Positions 35,621-46,900 of a stretch of DNA of 64,000 nucleotides are shown here, piece after piece. The DNA is taken from contig JALRMH010000012.1 in NCBI GenBank assembly GCA_026119935.1, positions 434,001 through 498,000 on the forward strand, in the 5' to 3' direction. Numbering within the stretch: position 1 is the stretch's first letter; the number at the start of each line of letters is the position of its first letter. Below the pieces are notes generated by a model. The model was not told the DNA's origin, did no database searches, and saw only the letters and a program-made list of their open reading frames with translations. The position numbers and the translations under genes are program-made. The stretch comes from Endothia cerciana (taxonomy: Eukaryota > Ascomycota > Sordariomycetes > Diaporthales > Cryphonectriaceae).

Positions 35621-35625
35621 ATATA
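35563..35625. repeat. ATAC...(TA)n...GTAT palindrome
   Basis: ATACATACATAC units lead into an uninterrupted TA run, which leads into ATGTATGTATGT units. The whole 63-nt tract is nearly self-complementary and could extrude as a cruciform. It lies at the start of an AT-rich patch. Confidence 0.9.
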
Positions 35626-36011
35626 ATCAACGTTTCGGTTGATTTTTATTCTTCAAGAAAAAAAATATTTTTTTTAAAGAAAAAAAATTAACACTGACTC
35701 CTCCATATATCCGAAGTACTCTTCTAGTCTTTATTTTCACTAAACGTTACTAGAAAACCTTAATTTATGGCTCCATGGTCAAGAGATTACAATAACAAGG
35801 CGAGGACTCGATGTTCATTTCGTCTTAGTTTCACTCGGGTGACGGGAAAGGAAAAGGAAAAAAGCCAAACAAGGAAGCTAACAAACCCCACAGTTCCTCA
35901 AGCCCTCTCTTCTGTAACTTCTCTAATTCCTTCATGATTCTGTCACTAGACGTTATTCCAATATATGAAACGATTCGCCCATCCCCTCCTCCCGGAAGCA
36001 AGGATAACGAC

Positions 36012-36074
36012 GAGGAGGAGAGAGAGGAGGAGAGAGAAGAGGGGGGGAGAGAAGGAGGAGAAGAAGGAGAGGGA
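36012..36074. repeat. 63-nt homopurine tract
   Basis: An unbroken GGA/GA-rich purine run in intergenic DNA, similar in length to the one at 18317-18378. Confidence 0.9.
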
Positions 36075-36814
36075 CAGTCACCAGAAGCATCACTGCCTCA
36101 GGAGATTAAAAAAGCTACACTCCACCATCAGTTCAGGTATATCTCCTCGAACGTGGCCCTATCTGGTCCACAGCCCGTGATGCCTTTCTAATCTGCCACC
36201 CTGATCGACCCTCCTGATGAGAATTTGCAATCTTGCATGCCACTGACTCGTCCCGAAGTAGCCGTAATTCTTGCAGCCGAAAGGCACGTCGGCGAACATC
36301 GTCATCAGGCATACCATCCGGATCCGACTTCCCGGACCGACGGGCCCCCGACTGCATCAACCAAGCCCTTCTCTCGAGGTTCGTCGAATCCTCACCGCCA
36401 GGTACCTCATCCCCCATCCGAGACCAAGATCAAACCTTGACAGAACCGATGCCGACAGACATCGGCAGGGCGGCCTCGGTCGTTCTCGCATACGACACCC
36501 ATCTCGGTAGCCCACAAGCGTGCACCCGGTATGATTCATCACGCCAGCATCAGAATCAACTCTGCAGAGTCCAGACCACAAGGACTGCAGCTTATCGGCG
36601 CCCCCCCGCCCCCTGGCAGACTACGTGAAAATGACACGTACAAATCTGGCTCTCGTTCACCTTGATAGTGTCCGCTGGCAGAGGTGGGTTCCCGAGAGCG
36701 AAGGTCTGTCTGTGCCTGACGGGCCAGCCCCACGCGTTAAAGTGCCATGCCAGAACAGAGATCGGTGGATCTTCCCGTTGACAGGACCCTCCCTCTCTTC
36801 TGGCATCACACGCC

Positions 36815-36844
36815 TTTTTTTTTTTTTGGGGGGGTTTTTTTTTT
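36815..36844. repeat. T13-G7-T10 block
   Basis: Three abutting homopolymers: thirteen T, seven G and ten T. On the opposite strand it reads A10C7A13. Confidence 0.85.
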
Positions 36845-37645
36845 GTAGGTTCTTCATTGGAGTCATAAAGTCTGCAATTCTTCTGTCCAAAACTACCAGA
36901 TTACCTTCCGCTACTTTGTGCTTGCTCGCTCATGGTATCCAGGGAAAGAAAAGACATCCCACTAGAAACAAGCCCCTAGAGAGGCTCGATCCTCTTACTC
37001 GACCGGGGGAGGAAAGGGGAAAAAAATAAAAATAGAAATAGAAAATAATGCAACAATGCCACCGCATACGAGTCATGATGAGTTTTTCCTATCCAACTGA
37101 TGCCCGGAAATTTTGAAGACGTCCTCGGTAATGCAACTTTCGAAAGAGAGTAGCTCCAGGATATGAGGTCCTGAAAGCGCGAACGGAGGCGACAAGACGG
37201 CGAACATTACGACCGCAGAGGAGAGAAAGTAAAACCCTCCCCATAGAAAGTAGTCCCCCTCATCCCAACCCGGACAGCGGGTCCCACTGGGAAATCGCCG
37301 GAAGCCGGGGGAAGCCGGAAGTGAAACTATCCGCCCTCACGCACGACTGGAGATGTGGGCCCGGCAAGGCACCCACCGATCCCCGGCCATGCATGCAACC
37401 TTCGCAAGATCACCGGGGAAGTCCCTGGCCCATATTCCGGCTGGGCATCATGGTGGGGAACTCGCGATGTCCTTCAAAGAACACAAAGCAAGTTTATGAG
37501 GGTCCACCTGCCGCCGTTACTCGAGATCCAGATAGGCAATACACTATTGCATGCCGCTTGATTTGCTTGTTCTGGAAGATTAATTTTGCGGACCATCACG
37601 ACACGTCATGCTAGTGCCTCGGCATATGTTCGCCTCGTCAGTCGG

Positions 37646-40600
37646 TCACTTTGTCGAGAGATGGGTATCTTTTCGAGTAGGGCCAATCTTCCTGGAAGCA
37701 TTCTTTTCGACGACTGTGTGTCGTGGGAGCCACTCATTCTCATATAGCTGGCTGACAAAGAAGTAGTCATCGCTATAGGCTGTTGCTAGGTCCATGTGCT
37801 CGTCGGAATTGTCATCTGCTGGGGTCTGAAAGCATTCATCCCTAAGGCGATCCCAATGGTACTCTATTTTTCGAGGGTGATTAGTATTCTGCCTGCCCAT
37901 GCGCGGATGGCTTCGTCGATCTCATGATAGTAAAGGACATCCCAGAGACCAGTTGAGCTAGTCTTGGCATCTGCACCACAGAATCATCTAGGACTTACTG
38001 TACAGCTTGATCTGTTGCCTGGTCCACTCAACGAACTGGATGGACTTGTGGCTCAGCTCGGCGAGATTCTGGAGATCCGAGGGTTTGCAGTCATCCGAGA
38101 AGGGATAGACGCCTCTATTGCAGTAATGAAAGTAGGCCAAGAAAATGTTTGCGCCTGGTCAATTATCAGCTCCACATATCTACAGCAAACTACTGTATGC
38201 ATCCCGCAGTGTTCACTATATCACAGCGAGAAAGGGGGTCAGACTGGTGCTCACCATGATGGTATTGCTTGACGATGTCCGCCCTGTGCCATATCGCCAG
38301 TGGTTTCTGTACCAGACAGCACAGTCAGTCATCGTGAAAGCAATTTCCCAAGACCAAGCCCCAGGTCTGTTCATCGACCTGGCCCTTCCAGCTGGTTTTC
38401 TGCCCACCAAGAGCAGAGAATTAGTATAGCGATGCAAACTCACCTTGTCAGCATTCACGCCATGCTTCTCAGCACGGTCTTTGTCATGACGTGTAATCAG
38501 TGCAACATTGTGCAGCAAGATGAAGGACACCAAGTAAGTCGTCATCCACGTGCTTCTCTTTTTCTGCTGCGTTATGGTCTGCAGAATCTCCAGAGTCTCT
38601 CGTCGAAGCTTCGTCAGGACATGGTCGAGGAGCACCTTGTCCAGTTGCTGGCCTTTATCACTCTCCATGTCAACAAAACTCCTCGGAAAGGGGAGGGATG
38701 CAAGACATACCGAAGACGGGGTGCAACAGAATCCTGCCCTTTGAATCTGGCTTTTGTCCCAGGGCCTCTTTCCCTTCTCCCGCGATCTCGAAAGACCTCG
38801 TTGTCAGGCGAACGGCGACCCAAAGCCTCAAAGTCTTGCCCAGCAAATTTCGCTCCCCTGGAGATATCCCGGGTTCCTCTTGCCTCTTTTGCGCCATGTG
38901 ATACGTCTTCCAGAGGAGCTTCTCCCTATCCCCGAGAAGTCGCTTGAAGATGGACTCCTGACTTTCCGTCAGGTACCTCTCGTATTGCAGCTTGGTGTCA
39001 ACGACATCAACCAGCGCAAACGGTTCCATCTCGATCTCGTCTGTCGTCCCGGTGTCGTAGTTGAAGCACCTCCTTGTTTTCTGGTCGCCTTCCATCTCTT
39101 TGAATTGGCGAACCTTGACACATATCGCTCTGGTGAAGCCATCATCCAGATAAATCTCTCTGTCGTCGTTGTTCTGCCACTTGGTAATCTCAGGCAGCGA
39201 GGTACTGTTTTTCCAGCGGTAGGTCCATTCAGCATTGCTAGGTTTTGAGAGCTTCACATCGGTCATTTTCCACCTGCGACAAGGCAACCGATGGACTCTG
39301 GAGTCTATCAGGAGCTTCTTGCAGCCATCACATGGCACTGTCGCATTCTCCGGGAAGTCTGGGTCGAACTCACACTGGAGTCTGGTCAGCGCTCGGACAG
39401 AACCTTGAAGCTTCTCAGATCTACTTACTCGGACGCGCTGCATTCGACAGCGAATGCAGCTACCGATCTTCCTAACTAGAGCCGTTGTCTCCCGTTTTCG
39501 CTGATCCTTGAAGGGCCCACGCTTGGTTGGCGGAGGTTTCTGATTCCTCATCACGACCGGCAGATCTTCTTGAGACGCAAGTTGGTACAATCCGAAATGG
39601 TCATGTTGCACAGATACCGGAGGCACATAAGGCTGGGTAGCATAAGGTTGTGGTTGTGCTTGGGGTCTATTTATATCATGGTGGGTGTACATCTTTGGCT
39701 CTGGGTTTGTCGGACCAGAGTGTGAGTACCCGTCAATAGGATATTCTGAGATAAAGTGGGTATCACCACCGTGGAAGTCTTGCTCTGGGCTCTTCAGCTT
39801 GAATGGACTGGTTTCCACCTTAGGAACGCTCTGAGGTGCAGCGTGGCGCTCATAAGGCTTGTCATCATGCGCGGCGGGTTGCATGCTGGGATGGTGCATC
39901 GCTGGCTCGAGAGGAGGATATTGAACTTGCAGCTGTCGAGCTAGGGCAGGATCTTGGGCCAAGTGCATCAGGAGATGAGGTTGTTCAAGACCCGGACCGG
40001 AGCCTGCCGGCTGCTGGGGCGGTCCAGACAGGCTCGGGGACCGCAGGTCTGCCGAGAATGCTCGTGACGGCGTCTCATACATTGGGGTGGACGACATTGA
40101 TGAATACACTACAGGGCCGCATCAGCAAATGAGGATCATCCGACAAGCGCGTTACTCACCTGGTGGCGTCTGGTAGACCGAAAACGGTGGACACAACGCG
40201 AGGCAGTCTCCAAAGGGCGTGAACGTAGATGGTGAACCTTGACTGGTACCCTCATTGTGGGCGTACTCTGACCCAGGCGATTTTTCCTCTTCAGCATAAC
40301 TGACAGCTCTCGAGAAGAAAGGCACGTGCATGTTCGTGTCGAGCCGCTGTCTTTTCCAACGGCCCTGCGGATAGAGATGATGCTCGTCCCGAGGAAGAGC
40401 TTGATGATGGTGGGAGTAGTGGTCAGCTTGATGGTGGTGTGAGTAGTGGTCAGCTTGGTGGTGGTGTGAGTAGTGGTCAGCTTGATGGTGGTGGGAGTAG
40501 TGGTCAGCTTGATGGTGGTGGGAGTAATGGTCAGCTTGGTGCTGGAAGAGTTGTTGGTGCTGCTGATAACTTCGACCGATATCAGGTGTTCCTTGAGGTT

Positions 40601-40997
40601 GGATTCCTTGGAAGGCAATAGGTGTAGTGAGGATGCCTGGCTGGTCCAGAGGGAAGGCGGATGTAGTGGCTGAAGGATAGATCAGGGATTCCGGAAACGA
40701 TGAAGTTATAGGTGGATTGCCCAGAACTGGGTCTGAAAGATCATCCGCGAAGCCGTGGGTACGGCGCCTGAAGATATTGCCGTCCTAGACAGGGGTCAAC
40801 TAGCGGAACAGACAGGATGGGAGATATTCATGAACAAGTGAGCGAGCATGAGTGAGAGTGTGATGATGCATGGGACGGCGGCAGCGACAAGCCAGAACAG
40901 GTTGAAGAGGGTGATGAAGATGAGGTTGGCAGACCGATGATATATCAATTCAGTCTGCCGTTTTCTCATGGGAGCACGGTATGAAAGGGCTTACCAT
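37646..40997 (-). CDS. Fungal Zn2Cys6 transcription factor, 8 exons
   Basis: Minus-strand exons 40997-40995, 40784-40160, 40108-39429, 39374-38711, 38652-38444, 38306-38255, 38154-37999 and 37863-37646 join in frame to 868 residues. Exon 1 is only the ATG. Junctions use GTRNGT-like donors; the last intron has a TACTAAT branch. The N-terminal half is Pro/Gln/His-rich with a five-copy nonapeptide repeat (residues 84-128). The binuclear zinc cluster is C427-X2-C430-X6-C437-X13-C451-X2-C454-X13-C468, continuing RRWKMTDVKL, a fungal subclass in which the last cysteine is followed by a K(M/I)TDV motif. The C-terminal part has the family's LAYFHYCNRGVYPFS and DDYFFVSQLYENEW motifs. Expected role: nuclear DNA-binding regulator; targets unknown. 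Intron 3 lies inside the zinc cluster. Exons 5-8 were chosen by splice signals plus resemblance to this family, so small boundary errors are possible. Confidence 0.82.
40404..40538 (-). repeat. 27-bp coding minisatellite (QADHYSHHH x5)
   Basis: Five tandem 27-bp units in exon 2 of the transcription factor gene encode near-identical nonapeptides Q-A-D-H-Y-S-H-H-H. Differences between units are mostly synonymous, suggesting recent expansion with the peptide kept. The other minus-strand frame reads Thr-rich but is not the gene's frame. Confidence 0.9.
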
Positions 40998-43900
40998 GAT
41001 TGCGCTGGAAAGGTGTGGCGGACAACACCACACACTGTCAACATAGAAGTGACTTGTTCCGAAGTACCGGTCACATAAGACGTAGATCCACGGGTCTTTG
41101 GGAGTTCAGTAACGATACTCGGCAGCCGTCACAACAGACTACCCACGCACCGGTGAGCCGTATCTCGTCAGGGCGCTCAACACAACAGCGGTAAGCACGG
41201 TGCTGATCGCCTTGGTCGGGATCCCGAAGAGCAGGCAGACGCTAGCACAGCTATTCCCCAAGCCTCAGTGCAGGGAGCGCCCGCGACAGGAACAGTGTGC
41301 CAAACGGCAGAGACCGGTGGCAAAAGTAGAAGTGTCTTTCGAGGAGCCCAGAAGAGAAAAAAAAAAAGAAAAAAAAAGAACGACAGGGGTTGAAAAGACA
41401 AAGGAAGCAGGGTTGCAGGTAAGGAGGGGGGTGAGTGCAATGACCAGAGAGGCAATGGGAAAGAGGGGGCTCCACTGCAGAACAGCGAGGTACAGAAAGG
41501 TACGTCGGGGTTTGGTGCAGTTCTGCTGCTCGACCCCTCTACACACAGCGCACCCTCCCAAGGCCCTTGATGCTCCTGACCGAGTCGGTGGGGCAAGGCG
41601 GGCGTGGGTGCGACCGGTGAGCCTCGAAAGCTACACCAGCAGTCGGCTGGCTGAGGAAGATGAGAGTTCGGACCTCAGGTGATCCCTTGGAGATGCCGGT
41701 CTTAAGACACGACACGCCCCGTCGATCCGGCGATTGCGGGTAGGCTCAAGCGGCCGGTTATTGTTGCGACCCGTCTGTAGGAGTCCCCTGTAGTAGCTGT
41801 ATGCAGACGCTCGAATCGATGCTTCTGTGTGCCGTCGCCGCGTGATGCTGGCTTGGACCAAGCTTGACCTCCAGAAATCAGGTATCAAGCTGGACGCGAC
41901 GGGACCCTGGCCGTTAAGATCATGAAAACCTCGCGATCCGTGCAGGTGCCCACGAAGTCCCTGTCAAGCACTGATCCGACGTGGGGACGCGAGAGGAGCT
42001 GACTGCGGAACGAGGAACCACTGCAGCTAATCGCCAGCGGACTCCGAGCCGGTGAGGACCAACCTTGACAGGCGCCGCCGTCTTGAATGCAACGTCAGTT
42101 ATCGGATCCCGGTAGTAAGTGACACGATGAACTGAGGGAAGCATTTTAAGGAGAGCTATGTAGGTATAGTCGGGCGGCGTGGGCAGTACTCGGTGAGGGC
42201 TGCTGATGAATAAGCGAGCAGCTTTGGGCGCTACGCATGGTGTGCAACGATGCGCCCGGGCAGAATAACTGGCCGCAGTGCTCCGATATCACCCACCGGT
42301 CTGCCATCACACCTGACGAGGCCGTTGTAGGACTTAAGATAGGAAAGGGGGTAGATACAGTACAGGGCCGCCGGGTCTCAGTGAGCGCTGCCACAAGAAC
42401 GAGGCCCCCCGCGAGCCTCGACAAGATCTTGCACGGGCAAGAGGAGCGCTGAGAGGTGGGGACTCGAACGAATTCCCAGGCCTGGTTGCGATTCACGCCG
42501 CGTTCGGTTCAAAGACCACTGGGTTTCGTTCCGTGCAGTCTGACCTCGACCGGGCTGTTTGTCGATTCAAGCTCAATGTCGACTTGGTCTGGTTCGATGG
42601 CCGTTTGGAGGAACCGGTGCGACCCTGGCTCTCTTGAAGAGGAACTCCGGAGCCTGCACCAGGGAGCGACGTGTCGAGTGGCGGTCAAGTGGCCGGTGAC
42701 GCGGCTGCTGCAACTGGGCTTCAGTCTCAGTCTCGGCCTCGGTAGGAGCCGAGGGCGCAGACACAGAGAGGGATAGAGAGAGGGAGGGAGGCAGGGAGAG
42801 GGTGAGGGTGAGTGCGTGCGTGCGTGTGCCGAGATATGAGACAATGTCGCGGTTTAATTGACAGCGTCCTGCCTGCGTGGGGTCACGACAGGAAGGAATC
42901 ACCGCCCGTCCTGGACAGGAGTGCGACACGGCTCCAAGCAGCAGAAGACGCTGGCTGCCCCGCTGGTGCTGGAGGTGAGTGGTGAGTGGCCGCCTGCAGT
43001 CACACAGGCCCAGGCACAGGTCCAGGCGCAACCCAGGGAGACAAGGGAGCCAGAAGAGTGCACTGATGCTCTCGAGTCCCGAACTCGTATCGTGGTCTCG
43101 CCCTGGAGAAGTCGGTGGTCCGGACGACGTTGAGCTGGCGTGTACGGAGCAAAGGCGAGGCTTGGAACAGGACGGGTGCAGGTCAGGGTAGGACATCCAG
43201 ACTGTCGCAAGTACGAGGAACTCTCTGGAGCTGGGGGGGGGGGGGGGCTGGCCCGCCGGATCGACAAGTGATATCTGTGTGTAGGCAGGTAGGGTCTTGG
43301 GCCTGGGCCTGAGCCTGGAGGGTAGGAGAGCGGGCGGCGGGACGGTGGGACCAGGGCCACTGCCAGGGGCCAGGAATGGAATGGGCTGGAATGAGGATGT
43401 GGATGTGGATGGTATAACGGGGTCCCCTATATAACGGCTGTCATATGATGTGGCCCATGGAGAGACGAGACAATCTGACCAAAAGGCGTCCCTCTCCAGT
43501 CGATCCCTCCCCACGGGATGGCGCACCGAGGCAAACAGGCCGCAAGTAATCGCATTAGTCCTGGACCCGGCTCGAGGTGTTCGAGCGCGTACTATCAGCA
43601 TGACTGCAGCTGTCGAGGATGGGTCGGTTCTGACTGGGGAATCGAGATAAGATATTTGAGACACGGTCCTGCTTCTTCCTGACCTGCCCCAGGTGGAAGT
43701 GAGGGAAGTGAGGGGCCCGAAGGGGCCTGAAGGGGCCTGAGGGACCCCCTGCCCTAGGTGCCCAGGTGCTCTCACACATGGCTGTGGGTGGGTGTGGGTG
43801 AGGTGGAGAAACCCACGCCTCTTCTCACGCCAAAAGTACTGTGTGCTATGGCACTATGGCACCACCGGCACATATGGGTATGGACAGACACGGGACGAGT

Positions 43901-46900
43901 GCTGGTGTGCCAGCTCTGGGCAGGCATCTCACACCCCTGGCTATACCTGCTGGCCTAAGCACCCTGGTCCCTGAGCCCTCATCAACAACCTGACAGACCT
44001 CATCTCACCATCTGCCTCCCACAGCACCGTCATCAGCGGTTGACACCTCGCCATAGGCCCGGTCACGGGACCAAGTCCTTATCGCCTGTCAGCTTATGGA
44101 GGAGGGTCTGGGACATTGTGGGATTCAGGTAGCTCGAGGCGGCACCCTCAGCGCGATCCCCCCCAAGGGCACGACGGGAAGGGGGTAGAGTCTTACCAAG
44201 CATGTCGATGCGGCCTGCGGAGCTCATCCCAACATTCCAAAGCAGACAACCAGTGACCGCCTCACTTTCTGGCCCCGACTGACGAGCGATAGCCGCCTCA
44301 TCTAACTCGCCAATCGGCAACAGGGATCCTGAGCAGGCAGGCAGGGTATCTGCGCAGTCGGTGCGGAGTGCAGACACTCACCCTGGCTCCCCTCCCAGAG
44401 GCCTTCCATTCATCCATTCATTTGATCCATTCATCCAGGGCTCCCACCTGGGATGACCATCCTCGGAAGCCTCGGGTGCGCTGTCCCTCGCATCACGGGC
44501 TTGCGTCTCCTGCCGCATCTTGCTTCTGCTCGGTCTCTTCGGTGGCTATCAGGCCCATCATCGACCTCCGTTGTCCACAAGGTCGCGTGACAGTCCGGGT
44601 TTCCGCGGCGCTTTCAGGTTCAGGTGTTGGGATCTTGGAGTTGGGTCATTTCTGCTGTGATGATGATACCTCACAAGGGTTGCTCATCTAGGCCGGTCGG
44701 CTGTTCGTGAAGCAGCTCCCATCACCGATCATGCCCTTCAGAAGCGCCGCTCTGTCTGTCACGACAGGGGTTCGGGAACTCACGCCCTCGCTTGAATGCA
44801 TTTTATCGTCTCATTCAGGGCTTTGGGTGACTCCATGCCCACGACTCAAGCTAATACATCAGCAAGAAATCCTAGGATATCTCGGCATAAAAAAGTGCCA
44901 GCTCGCCGCGGTTAATGGCCACATACCGTGACGATCCAACTAGGCCAGGCCTCTCAAAGGCTTCGTCGTCCCGTTTCAAGGCTGGTGCAAGTCATCTCCG
45001 GCCGCCGACTTCGACTGATGCATCTTACGCGCGACCCTGCAGATCTCACTTCACGTGGCCGACGCCTTTGCACCTTACTGGCCTAGAAGCGCTGATCATC
45101 ACCTCTGGGCCCCCCCCCTTGAGCATAGTGTCCACTAATTAGAGACAGGGAAGGACTCTACCCAGTAGAATTGAGATAATCAAACGTTCCACAGCTTTGG
45201 GTTACCTATGACAAGGGTTGGCAGACGTGAGGTCTTCTCGAGGCATGCATGGTTCTCAAGCAGTCAGCAATACTATCACCAACGAACCAATTCGTCAGGC
45301 TGGGTGTCAACCACGTTTCTGTAATTGCGTCATGGAATCGGATCGACTTCGGCTTCCAAGTCGATCGTTGTCTCACCTATCCTGCTATGCCCTCATAGTT
45401 GGTTTTGCGGGCACTGCTGACTTGCCAGCGACGTCGCTAGTGAGGCATTGTGTCTCCGAGCCCTACATCATCACGCTTTGGATAGCAAACGCTTCGCAGT
45501 GCATGGGATCACGACCGCGCTTTGCGGCCAGTGGACCCAGGAATACTCTCATGTATCCGAGCTAAGCCTAGGGCCTGACCTCCGGATCGGCATCAAAGAC
45601 TTGACCCAGGGGACTGGCTCGCTGCAACAAGGTTGTTCTCGATCTGCTGCTGGTGCATGCTCCGCCTTGCAGTAGGATTGCGGGCCTGTCCTCAAAGTCA
45701 GTTCTCGCCATGGGTGTACAAGGAAATGTGCGCGTATGGCACGCACATTCCTCCGCACCATCATGTCGGAAGTCCACGAGCATAACGGTGCATAAGCACT
45801 AACGAGGCGATAGAAGCTGGGCCGCCACATGATCAAGACTCACCTATCCCGGCCTGATACCACTTGCCTGCGGCCCGATGTTCATGATCGCACGTGCATC
45901 GTGAGGCGCATTCTACAGACAACCAACGGGACAACCGAGCCGCCGTTTGGCTGGGACGTGGAGTATGGACGGCCTTCGGAGCTTCAGATGTTTATCCACA
46001 CACCTCTCGGCTTTCTCTGCGAGGCTTTGGCCCATTTCCGCCGACCGGTCTCGTGGTCACAGATACGTGACTAGCAGGGGACCTTGCAGACCACCAGTAG
46101 AACTCGTATCAGCGCTGGTTTATGCGGCTCTGCATGATCTACCCTGGGACTGTCTCTGTCTACGCTTCATGGAGAGCACGATGGAGCGCTTTCAAGATGA
46201 TCGGGATTTGTGCCCAAAACATACTTGGGCCTCAAAAGCTCGACCTCCCCTACAGTAAATCCCGTTGAGGGGTTGAAAGGCGAGCTCGCCTCGTCCCTTC
46301 AGGACGTCGGCGTGTGGACAGTCTGGGAATAGGTACCCACGAGCCTATCACTTCATCACCTCCCGAGCTTGTGTCATGACAGGGTCGTTCCCGATCCCAT
46401 TGCAAACTGTCAGTCTTGGTGACCGTGGCGGATGGTCGGATCGATCCATGATACCATCATCTCAGAGTCAGCTGTGTGACTCGGACCCCCAGAATCCGGG
46501 GACTTTGACGGACAGTAGCCTCGAGCCATGAATTCCTGGGCAAACAAGCCGAATCGGTTTAGTTAGACAGCGGAGGGGGGAGGGTCGCACCGGCGTCCGC
46601 CTCTCGAAAGCCTTCATGCGACATTTTGTGGCGTCACGCCCGAGTGTTATCGGCTTCATGATTTTTTTTGATGCTTATGAAATACTATCGTGCCGTGGAG
46701 CGGCACACGGGCCACTGCACGCTGCACTGCAACTTGATTGTCGTCGTGCAGTCAGTCGGCCATTGAAGACAGCTGTTCAGCCCGCATGATCTGCAAAGCG
46801 ACAAGTGGCCTCCCCCCCATGCTGTTCTGATACAGAGGCTCCGTCACGGCATAACATTGGCGCCAGCTGGTCCTCGAGAGCGACGTGGTGTCGTCTGCAG

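Larger units (their letters stand above)
32266..37645. other. About 5.4 kb intergenic, repeat-rich
   Basis: No supportable gene. It holds the CAG/CAA tract (32461-32559), an A23 run (33026-33048), a TG-rich tract (34405-34447), a G12 run (34513-34524), the TA/ATAC palindrome (35563-35625) in an AT-rich patch (35480-35900), a 63-nt purine tract (36012-36074) and a T13G7T10 block (36815-36844). Confidence 0.55.

Noticed and set aside
37964..38272. Plus-strand frame reading like a second TauD N-terminus (RGFAVIREG)
   Set aside because: It is the antisense of transcription-factor exons 6-7, whose minus-strand reading gives family motifs (LAYFHYCNRGVYPF) in consistent phase.
40136..40618. Minus-strand Thr-rich repeat protein of 160 residues
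   Set aside because: Wrong frame of transcription-factor exon 2; the frame that splices correctly reads QADHYSHHH repeats.
42573..43775. Minus-strand 400-residue frame
   Set aside because: Pro/Ser/Leu low complexity generated by purine/pyrimidine-rich DNA and a G15 run; no domain.
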